A DNA stretch of 13,089 nt. Origin: Candidatus Methylomirabilota bacterium. Its GTDB lineage: Bacteria > Methylomirabilota > Methylomirabilia > Methylomirabilales > Methylomirabilaceae. Position 1 is the stretch's first letter; each line of letters opens with the position of its first letter. Shown in pieces: positions 8,146-13,089 of this stretch. The position numbers and the translations under genes are program-made. The notes beneath the pieces are model-generated. The model ran no database searches, was not told where the DNA came from, and worked only from the letters and a program-made list of their open reading frames with translations. The stretch spans positions 1 to 13,089 of the forward strand of contig PQAQ01000073.1 of the NCBI GenBank assembly GCA_003105305.1. Reading direction: 5' to 3'.

Positions 8146-8714
8146 CCATCTCATCCCGTGAGCGCAAATTTGTCGTAATCGGTGGGGTCGTCCTGGTTGC
8201 GTTTCTTGTCATCAACTACGTCGTAGTTCCAGCCATTTCAAGTCAGTTTCAGGTGAGAAGCGAATATCAGGAGCGGCTCCAGGCCCTTGAGCGCTTTCAA
8301 CTGGTTATAGACGGAAAGAGAAGGTACGAGAAGAAGTACGCAGAGGCCGAAGCGCTGTTCACGCAATTACAACAGCGACTGTTGCCCGGAGAGAAGTTGA
8401 CGCTGGCTGCGGCCGATCTGCAGACGATCCTCCACAAGGCGGCTGGCGAAAGCGGGGTTACTATCGTCAGCGAGAGTATTCACGCGCCGAAGAAGACGGA
8501 AGGGTTTACTCAGGTCGTTGTAGAGCTCTCTCTGAATACGGACTTAAGAAAACTGCGAGACTTTCTGTACAAGATCGAGACCGCCGGAAAGCTGCTCACG
8601 GTGCCCAAGCTCCAAGTCAACGCCTCCTTTCCGAGGCCTGGCGCCGAGCTTCAGGTCGCTATTGTGGTTGCCGGATACACAATGGGGTTGGAGGAAAAAA
8701 GTCCTGGTGCGTAG
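8142..8714 (+). CDS. gspM: Type II secretion protein GspM (PilO-like)
   Basis: Small bitopic inner-membrane platform protein, 190 aa, that pairs with GspL. It has a short cytoplasmic tail, a single membrane helix at about 10-30, a coiled-coil stretch (about 35-80, rich in E, Q, R and L) and a C-terminal ferredoxin-like domain with the strand pattern FTQVVVELSLNTDLRKLRDF. This resembles the T2SSM_b/PilO group more than the enterobacterial GspM. It overlaps gspL by 4 bases and the next gene by about 8, which suggests a matched stoichiometry of L, M and the C-like protein. Confidence 0.85.
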   Translation: MTISSRERKFVVIGGVVLVAFLVINYVVVPAISSQFQVRSEYQERLQALERFQLVIDGKRRYEKKYAEAEALFTQLQQRLLPGEKLTLAAADLQTILHKAAGESGVTIVSESIHAPKKTEGFTQVVVELSLNTDLRKLRDFLYKIETAGKLLTVPKLQVNASFPRPGAELQVAIVVAGYTMGLEEKSPGA

Positions 8715-9384
8715 GCCGTTATGGCTGTTGAATCTGTTTCTGGGTCTCGTGGCGGCGCTGATCGGCGTCGCCCTGGCGAAGAGCTGGGTCTCTCCAGTGG
8801 CTCTGACGATCCCTGGCGCGACCGTCGCAAAGCCATCGCACGAGGCTGAAGCGCTCGCCTATAACCCGGTTGCCCGCCCGCCACTCACGCAGTTCGAGGT
8901 CCTGCTGGAGAAGAATCCGTTTAAACAACCGCCTCCCAGACCCGCGGGTCCGGCCGGTCCCCCTCCACCCCCTCCAATTCCGCTTCCAAGTCTTGTCGGT
9001 ACCATGCTGGTGGGTCAAGAGCGTAAAGCGATCCTGAGCGACCGCGGTAAGGCGAGCATCTATTCGGTTGGCCAGGAGGTGGCGGGTGGGATGATTGTCG
9101 ACATCAAGGAGGATCGGATTGTCTTCAAGCGCGGCGACACGACGCAGGAGATCATGCTGAAAGCCGCTATTGCGCCGGCTGCCGCAACGGCGATACCGCC
9201 GGTTACGTTGGCTGCCGGTGCGCCTGGCGGACAGATGGGCCAGGCGGTGAGCCATACGCCGCCTCCGGCAGAACATCCGACCGATGCGGCTGCCGACGCC
9301 TCAAGAGAAGAGCGACGCCGGCGCCGTGAGGAACAGCGAGAGCAGCGACGACAATTGCTGGAGCAGCGTAGGGCAAACCATTAG
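8707..9384 (+). CDS. gspC: GspC/PilP-like inner-membrane connector protein
   Basis: Likely link between the inner-membrane platform and the GspD secretin; 225 aa from GTG 8707. A membrane anchor lies at about 5-24, then a linker, a proline-rich segment (about 75-96), and a beta-rich domain (about 97-152; SLVGTMLVGQERKAIL, YSVGQEV, DRIVFKRGD) matching the GspC homology region/PilP fold. The C-terminus is a strongly charged Arg/Glu tail (about 197-225) with no PDZ domain. Shine-Dalgarno GGAGG at 8690-8694 lies inside gspM; spacing to GTG 8707 is 12 bases, rather long, with CTG 8704 as another option. An upstream in-frame start at 8662 is less likely because it would add residues before the membrane anchor. 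I favour a GspC role because no other gspC is present. Confidence 0.75.
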   Translation: MRRPLWLLNLFLGLVAALIGVALAKSWVSPVALTIPGATVAKPSHEAEALAYNPVARPPLTQFEVLLEKNPFKQPPPRPAGPAGPPPPPPIPLPSLVGTMLVGQERKAILSDRGKASIYSVGQEVAGGMIVDIKEDRIVFKRGDTTQEIMLKAAIAPAAATAIPPVTLAAGAPGGQMGQAVSHTPPPAEHPTDAAADASREERRRRREEQREQRRQLLEQRRANH

Positions 9385-9457
9385 TGGGCGGGACGCACGA
9401 TCCGTCCGCTTCCGACAAGGGACTGTTCGTGAATCAGTGAACACAAGAAAGGAGACA

Positions 9458-11497
9458 GTGTTGGGAATTCGAAGAGCTCTTCTTGTGATCTTGACGGTTG
9501 CAGTGTTCATTCCGACCGGTGTGGCGCTGGGCGCGCCGCTGTCTGTTGCACAAACACAAGCGCCATTGCTGATCGTGCAAGCGGCAGAAGAGGCTGACAC
9601 GCAACAAGAAGACGAGGGGCAAGCGACCGAGGAGGAAAAAGATGTGTCGGAGGAGGTAGATTCTTCGCTGCCGCCACCGACCCCCGCTGGGGCAAAGGAG
9701 GGTGCGCCTGCCCGTCCACCTACCGGAATCCCGGCGGTCCCCGGTCCCCTCCGGCCCGGCGGTCCCCAGTATGTGTCGTTAAACTTTGACAATGCTGATC
9801 TGGAGCTGGTTTTGCGTTCAATTGCCGACATTACCGGGATCAACTTCATCATCGGCCCAGGCGTCAAGGCGAATGTCACGATGCGGACGACGACCAGGGT
9901 ACCATCTACCGATGTCTTTTCCATCCTGGAATCGGTGCTGGAGGTCAACAACCTGGCGGCGGTCAAGGACGGCTCATACTACAAAATCGTCCCGGTGGCC
10001 GTCGCCCAGCAGGAGCCGCAGGATGTGCAGATAGGGAAAGATCGCGTCGATGAGCGCGAGCGCTACGTCACCCAAATCGTCCAGCTCGAACATCTGTCTG
10101 CCGACGAGACCTCGAAGATACTTCAGTCGTTGATGGGTAAGGGGGCCAAGATGATCGTCCACAAGGAAACGAACTCCCTGATCGTCGCCGGCTTCACCTC
10201 AACGATCAAACGGGTACTCGATACGATCAAGGCGCTCGATATGCCGTCTAAACGCGACAATATTCAAAGGATCTTTGTCTATTTCGTCGAAAATGCCAAA
10301 GCCGTCGAACTGGCGAATACGCTGAATATTCTCTATGGTCGCCGAGATATGGTGCGAGGTACAGCGCCAGGGACGCGGACAGGCCAGCTTGGCGCCAGGC
10401 CGACGCCAGGGGCACCGATACCTCCGGCGCCGGTTTCCGGCCAACCGACGCCCCCCGCTCCACTTCCCGGCCTGTCCACATTGCCGGCCGCCCTGCCGAC
10501 CGGCGCCGAGGCGACACCGAGCGAGGTGGTAGGCGACGTGACCATCGTGTCAGACGAGACGACCAATACACTGATTATCAAGACCTCGCCGCGCAACTAC
10601 GAATTCATCGAGGCAACGATTAAAAAGCTGGACATCATCCCGAAACAGGTCCTGATCGAGCTGTTGATCGCCGAGATTACGCTGAGCGACAAATTCAATT
10701 TCAGTCTGGAAGAGATCCTAAAAACTGGGAGTTTTTTTCTTGCAGGCGCTTACAGTGACGCCTCTATTAAGGCGCTAGGCGCATTAACTAAAGCGACGGC
10801 GCCCGTAGTTGGTCAAGGTTTTACCATGACCTTTGTCGAAGCAGACAAGTTCCGCGTGGTTCTGAACAATCTTGCTGCCGTAACAAAGGTAGATATCCTC
10901 GCAAGTCCCCATCTGCTGACAGCTAATAATAAGGAAGCCAAGATTCAAATCGGCAATGAAGTCCCGATTGTCACAGGTGACCAGTCGAGCCTCACCAATG
11001 TGACCGCCGCGCCAGGGTCGGGAACGGCTGGCGGAGTTTTCCGGACAATCCAGCAGAAAGATATCGGGATCATTGTCGGGATCAAGCCCCATGTGAACGA
11101 GAAGCGATTGGTCGCGCTGGACATCGAGTCGGAACACACCTCAGTCGATCCCAGTGGAACGACAGTTTCAGGAACTCCTTCCTTCCTCAAGCGAACGACA
11201 AAGACCGCTGTGGTAGTCCAGGATGGTCAATCATTGGTCATCGGGGGAATCATTCAACAGAGCAAATCGAAGGGATACGCCGGCATCCCCTTTCTCAGTC
11301 GGATCCCGCTGTTGGGCTATCTCTTTCGAAGCACCGCTGAGACGCTGGATCGGACGGAACTGATATTCTTGATTACGCCTCACGTTATTGCTTCACCTGA
11401 AGAGGGTCAGCAGCTGACAGAACAGTTTAAGGGGCGCGTCGAGTCTTTAGAACCCATTTTGAAGAGTATGCCCCAACTTCAGAAGCTCAAGCCGTAA
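9458..11497 (+). CDS. gspD: Type II secretion secretin GspD
   Basis: Outer-membrane secretin channel, about 679 aa. Shine-Dalgarno AAAGGAG at 9448-9454 serves GTG 9458 or TTG 9461 (spacing 3 or 6); GTG 9437 is also in frame, and the open frame reaches back to 9284 inside the preceding gene. After a signal peptide (about 1-28) comes an acidic then Pro-rich linker (to about 100), an N0/STN-like domain (104-177), an N1-type domain (202-265) and a second N1-type domain from about 271. That domain is interrupted by a Pro-rich insert (301-357). The secretin barrel region (about 420-650) includes VDILASPHLLTANN, NEVPIVTG, VVQDGQSLVIGGI and GIPFLSRIPLLGYLF. Canonical GspD has three N1-type domains; only two are seen here. 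No pilotin-binding S-domain is evident. Confidence 0.94.
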   Translation: MLGIRRALLVILTVAVFIPTGVALGAPLSVAQTQAPLLIVQAAEEADTQQEDEGQATEEEKDVSEEVDSSLPPPTPAGAKEGAPARPPTGIPAVPGPLRPGGPQYVSLNFDNADLELVLRSIADITGINFIIGPGVKANVTMRTTTRVPSTDVFSILESVLEVNNLAAVKDGSYYKIVPVAVAQQEPQDVQIGKDRVDERERYVTQIVQLEHLSADETSKILQSLMGKGAKMIVHKETNSLIVAGFTSTIKRVLDTIKALDMPSKRDNIQRIFVYFVENAKAVELANTLNILYGRRDMVRGTAPGTRTGQLGARPTPGAPIPPAPVSGQPTPPAPLPGLSTLPAALPTGAEATPSEVVGDVTIVSDETTNTLIIKTSPRNYEFIEATIKKLDIIPKQVLIELLIAEITLSDKFNFSLEEILKTGSFFLAGAYSDASIKALGALTKATAPVVGQGFTMTFVEADKFRVVLNNLAAVTKVDILASPHLLTANNKEAKIQIGNEVPIVTGDQSSLTNVTAAPGSGTAGGVFRTIQQKDIGIIVGIKPHVNEKRLVALDIESEHTSVDPSGTTVSGTPSFLKRTTKTAVVVQDGQSLVIGGIIQQSKSKGYAGIPFLSRIPLLGYLFRSTAETLDRTELIFLITPHVIASPEEGQQLTEQFKGRVESLEPILKSMPQLQKLKP

Positions 11498-11558
11498 TAA
11501 TAGCCGAATGTAAGCCAGGGGGCAAAAGATTCTCCAATTTATACCAAAGGAGGCAACC

Positions 11559-11957
11559 ATGATCCGAGCAGCCAGCGCGCTATTGCTGGCAGTGGTTTTA
11601 TGTGTCGCGGTTCCGGCAGTCGCGCAGCAAGCGCCGACCTCGGCTGCGGCCACACCGACCCGCCAGGTGTTTCAAGCGCTCATGCTGGGCATGATGCGGG
11701 ACCAGGTGTCGAAGCTTGTCGGCTCCCAGGGTCCCATGGACCTGAAGCAGGACGTCTGGGGCCGATGGGTGCCTGGGGCAAAGCCCGGCGAAGTGGAGGT
11801 GCTGCGGGTTCATTTTTACGATAATCGGGTTTTCTGGATCGAGTATGACGCCTTCGGCGACTCATGGGTCCGTGAGGAAAAGGGGAGTTCTAGCGAATGG
11901 GTGAAGGCGGTGATGAGGCGCCTGAGGGACAATTTTGATATCAATCCGCTAAAATGA
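11559..11957 (+). CDS. Small exported protein, possibly BamE/SmpA-like fold
   Basis: The product is 132 aa with a clear Sec signal peptide: N-terminal MIRAAS, a hydrophobic core, and AVA then QQ giving probable signal peptidase I cleavage after about residue 22. The mature part has LGMMRDQVSKLVGSQGPMD, then a Trp-rich segment (DVWGRWVP) and a beta pair LRVHFYDNRVFWIEYDAFG. This order (GM-x-RDQV helix, G, W, then strand-turn-strand) recalls BamE/SmpA-like domains, but there is no lipobox Cys, so it is not BamE itself. The Shine-Dalgarno AAAGGAGG at 11546-11553 with 5-base spacing is the best in the window. It starts 61 bases after gspD with no terminator between, so it is probably cotranscribed with the T2SS. 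Function is unknown. Confidence 0.75.
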   Translation: MIRAASALLLAVVLCVAVPAVAQQAPTSAAATPTRQVFQALMLGMMRDQVSKLVGSQGPMDLKQDVWGRWVPGAKPGEVEVLRVHFYDNRVFWIEYDAFGDSWVREEKGSSSEWVKAVMRRLRDNFDINPLK

Positions 11958-11958
11958 A

Positions 11959-12019
11959 AAGCCCCGAAGCGCTTCCCCGCAACCAAATTGTGGGGCCCGG
12001 CTGGACAAGGCCGGGGCTT
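11959..12019. other. Compound inverted repeat between convergent genes, possible terminator
   Basis: The outer arms AAGCCCCG (11959-11966) and CGGGGCTT (12012-12019) are perfect. Inside lie a second hairpin, CCCCGCAA (11975-11982) with TTGTGGGG (11988-11995, one G-T pair), and a competing one, CCGGC (11997-12001) with GCCGG (12010-12014). A 10-base palindrome GAAGCGCTTC spans 11966-11975. Read on the - strand, the outer stem is followed by a T-rich stretch (complement of 11951-11960), so it could end transcripts coming from the kinase. On the + strand no T-run follows. It starts 2 bases after the small exported protein's stop codon. Function is inferred from position and shape only. Confidence 0.5.
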
Positions 12020-12089
12020 CAGGGCTCGGTGACTGCTGGGATTCCGCAGGCGAAATCCATAGGCAGTCGATCCGGTGAGGAGGATACGC

Positions 12090-12137
12090 CTACGTTACAA
12101 TCACCTCACATGTCCAGATGGTTAACGGTAAGCCCAC
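12090..12137 (-). CDS. Possible 15-residue peptide after the kinase gene
   Basis: A GTG at 12137 placed ideally behind the extended Shine-Dalgarno opens a 15-codon frame (VGLPLTIWTCEVIVT) that ends at TAG 12092-12090. The only evidence for translation is that ribosome site. The peptide has one Trp, one Cys and one Glu, and I do not recognise it. It could be a leader peptide, a degenerate remnant of a small-peptide gene, or not translated at all. It lies 73 bases past the kinase stop, on the same strand, inside the gap between convergent genes. Confidence 0.2.
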   Translation of the reverse strand: MGLPLTIWTCEVIVT

Positions 12138-12154
12138 TGGATCACCTCCTTTCT
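12138..12154 (-). promoter_or_regulatory. Extended perfect Shine-Dalgarno (16S 3'-end complement)
   Basis: On the + strand 12137-12154 reads as the conserved 3' tail of bacterial 16S rRNA (CTGGATCACCTCCTTTCT). On the - strand it is therefore AGAAAGGAGGTGATCCA(G), complementary to the whole anti-Shine-Dalgarno tail, far longer than a normal ribosome site. GTG follows 7 bases after GGAGG, at 12137-12135. A 7-bp inverted repeat, ACGGTAA (12125-12131) and TTACCGT (12164-12170), encloses it, so the site would lie in a loop. No other 16S-like sequence is seen next to it, so it is not the end of an rRNA gene. Confidence 0.45.
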
Positions 12155-12176
12155 TGTGTATATTTACCGTATCGAA

Positions 12177-12240
12177 GGTCTGGGCGTAACGCAAGAAAAA
12201 AATCCAACTGTTAATCCTTGTTACGGCGAACTTCCAGACC
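12177..12240. repeat. Compound inverted repeat spanning the kinase stop codon
   Basis: GGTCTGG (12177-12183) pairs with CCAGACC (12234-12240). Further in, CGTAAC (12185-12190) pairs with GTTACG (12220-12225), and AAG (12193-12195) with CTT (12217-12219), leaving a small GC bulge and one asymmetric internal loop. The loop holds seven or more consecutive A on the + strand (T on the - strand) and the kinase stop (12211-12213). In kinase mRNA this would fold the 3' end. The T-run is in the loop, not after the stem, so it is not a standard terminator. Confidence 0.4.
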
Positions 12241-13089
12241 TCGCATATTGATGACGGAGGGCAGGCTTGTGGCGCCTGCGGCCTCGGCCATGGCGATGAG
12301 CGTTGTCCGGGCCGCTGGCTTGATGATGAGGGCGAGACAGCCTCCGCCGCCTGCGCCACAGACCCTGGCTCCCAGAGCGCCGGCCCGCTTGAGGGAATGA
12401 ATTAATTGGTCGATCGTAAGACTGCTCATGGCAGGAAGCGCCCGTCGCCTGATCTCCCAATCGTGGTTGAGAAGCGTGGCGATACTATGCAGGTCCTCTG
12501 CCTGAAAGGCATCGCGCATAGCGACGGCATTGTCCTGTAAGGCGTCAAAAAAGGCGATCGTCTTTCGATCCCCATCTATGTGACGCTTGAACAGATCCCA
12601 GTTGTTTGCGCCGGAGAAGCGAGGTTTGCCAAGATAGAGGAGCAAGAGGTGGCGCTGAAGCTCTCTAAGGAATGCCGGTCGAGCAACCGAGGTTCTGCAA
12701 ATACCCGTGAGCCCGAATTCGATGCTGCTGGCGCCGCCGTAGGCCGCGGCGTAGTAATCCTGATAGCCGGTGGGGACCCGGATCGCTTGCGTCTCGACGG
12801 CCTTCGCGTGTTCGATCAGTGTCTTACGGTCAAGCGACCGGCCTGCCACCGTCGACAAGGCGGCCGCCGTTGCGATCGCCAACGCAGATGAGCCGCCGGT
12901 CCCCGCGCCGGCCGGCGCCTGACAATCTGTCCGGATATCCAGACCGGTATCGGGCGCGAGCGATCGGATCAGTCTGGCCAGCATCTCCAGAAATGGCTGT
13001 CTGGTCCAGGCGATCTTCTCGCGCGATGGCCAGGTGATGCGCCGATGCTGATCGGATGCGACCAGTCGGATCTTCCGGCCAGGCTGCCG
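12211..13089 (-). CDS. GHMP kinase, heptose-7-phosphate kinase-like (5' end cut by window)
   Basis: ATP-dependent small-molecule kinase of the GHMP superfamily, closest in feel to D-glycero-D-manno-heptose 7-phosphate kinases and related sugar kinases (COG2605-type). The reading frame stays open from the stop (TAA at 12213-12211) to the window edge at 13089, giving at least 292 codons, so the ATG at 12984 is internal and the N-terminus is missing. The GHMP ATP-binding motif is PAGAGTGGSSALAIA (about 12915-12871), close to the usual P-x-G-x-G-x-SS pattern. It is followed by VPTGYQDYYAAAYGG, matching the family's G-x-QD-x-YAAA-x-GG. The C-terminal GHMP motif GARVCGAGGGGCLALI has GAGGGG at 12357-12340. 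A role in heptose or cell-surface sugar synthesis is inferred from family only. It converges on the T2SS cluster and is probably unrelated to it. Confidence 0.85.
   Translation of the reverse strand, partial: RQPGRKIRLVASDQHRRITWPSREKIAWTRQPFLEMLARLIRSLAPDTGLDIRTDCQAPAGAGTGGSSALAIATAAALSTVAGRSLDRKTLIEHAKAVETQAIRVPTGYQDYYAAAYGGASSIEFGLTGICRTSVARPAFLRELQRHLLLLYLGKPRFSGANNWDLFKRHIDGDRKTIAFFDALQDNAVAMRDAFQAEDLHSIATLLNHDWEIRRRALPAMSSLTIDQLIHSLKRAGALGARVCGAGGGGCLALIIKPAARTTLIAMAEAAGATSLPSVINMRGLEVRRNKD

Noticed and set aside
7039..8154. 371-codon open frame on the - strand opposite gspL
   Set aside because: The + strand product has a coherent PilM-TM-PilN architecture with coupled neighbours. The - strand product is Arg/Gln/Gly-rich with no domain logic.
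9387..9409. Hairpin GCGGGACG with CGTCCGC between gspC and gspD as a terminator
   Set aside because: The stem is short with a bulge and no T-run follows, so a terminator is not supported.
9301..9966. 221-codon Ser-rich open frame on the - strand opposite gspC/gspD
   Set aside because: It sits opposite the acidic and Pro-rich gspD linker, where low-complexity codons keep the other strand open; no start signal was seen.
12137..12154. End of a 16S rRNA gene
   Set aside because: Only 18 bases match; the sequence upstream on the + strand lacks the conserved helix 45 region, so this is not an rRNA gene end.
11954..12214. 86-codon + strand frame whose ATG overlaps the small exported gene's stop (ATGA)
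   Set aside because: The product has no hydrophobic core or domain and covers the nested inverted repeats and the 16S-like tail, so non-coding structure explains the region better.
1..13089. CRISPR array, tRNA, integrase or transposase
   Set aside because: No regularly spaced direct repeats, no tRNA-like cloverleaf and no recombinase or transposase motifs were seen.

Overview
The window holds one nearly complete type II secretion (T2SS) gene cluster on the + strand, followed by a convergent sugar-kinase gene on the - strand that runs off the right edge. By eye the GC content is moderately high, and GTG and TTG starts are common. The order is gspE, F, G, H, I, J, K, L, M, then a PilP/GspC-like gene, then gspD. 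The L-M-C products resemble the PilM/N/O/P platform of type IV pili. This points to a Gram-negative bacterium outside the classic Gammaproteobacteria. An NC10 (Methylomirabilis-like), Nitrospirota or deltaproteobacterial-type lineage would fit, but this is a guess from gene style and was not tested.

Layout: 38-1759 encodes the secretion ATPase GspE, with an N-terminal MshEN-type domain that carries the tandem 24-residue motifs of c-di-GMP-binding MshEN proteins. The next 192 bases hold an intrinsic terminator (1807-1840) and then a near-consensus sigma-70 promoter with an extended -10 (1876-1903). The ATPase gene is therefore probably transcribed apart from the rest. From 1952 to 9384 come the inner-membrane platform protein GspF, the major pseudopilin GspG, the minor pseudopilins H, I, J and K, then GspL, GspM and a PilP/GspC-like connector. 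Most of these genes overlap by 4 to 38 bases, which suggests translational coupling. The secretin gspD (about 9458-11497) has its own strong Shine-Dalgarno sequence. A small exported protein with a BamE/SmpA-like look (11559-11957) ends the run. No prepilin peptidase (GspO) and no secreted substrate are visible, so both must lie elsewhere.

The segment 11958-12210 (253 bases) lies between converging genes and is rich in structure: a compound inverted repeat (11959-12019), an 18-base match to the 3' end of bacterial 16S rRNA that reads as an ideal extended Shine-Dalgarno on the - strand (12137-12154), and another compound inverted repeat across the kinase stop codon. From 12211 to the edge lies the C-terminal part of a GHMP kinase related to D-glycero-D-manno-heptose 7-phosphate kinase.

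Working together: GspE powers GspF and GspL/M to assemble the G-H-I-J-K pseudopilus, the C-like protein links the platform to the GspD secretin, and folded periplasmic proteins leave through GspD. The system is a recognisable T2SS. The points worth a second look are regulatory (possible c-di-GMP input, split transcription) and architectural (shortened GspD periplasmic region, unusual leaders, linked small protein).
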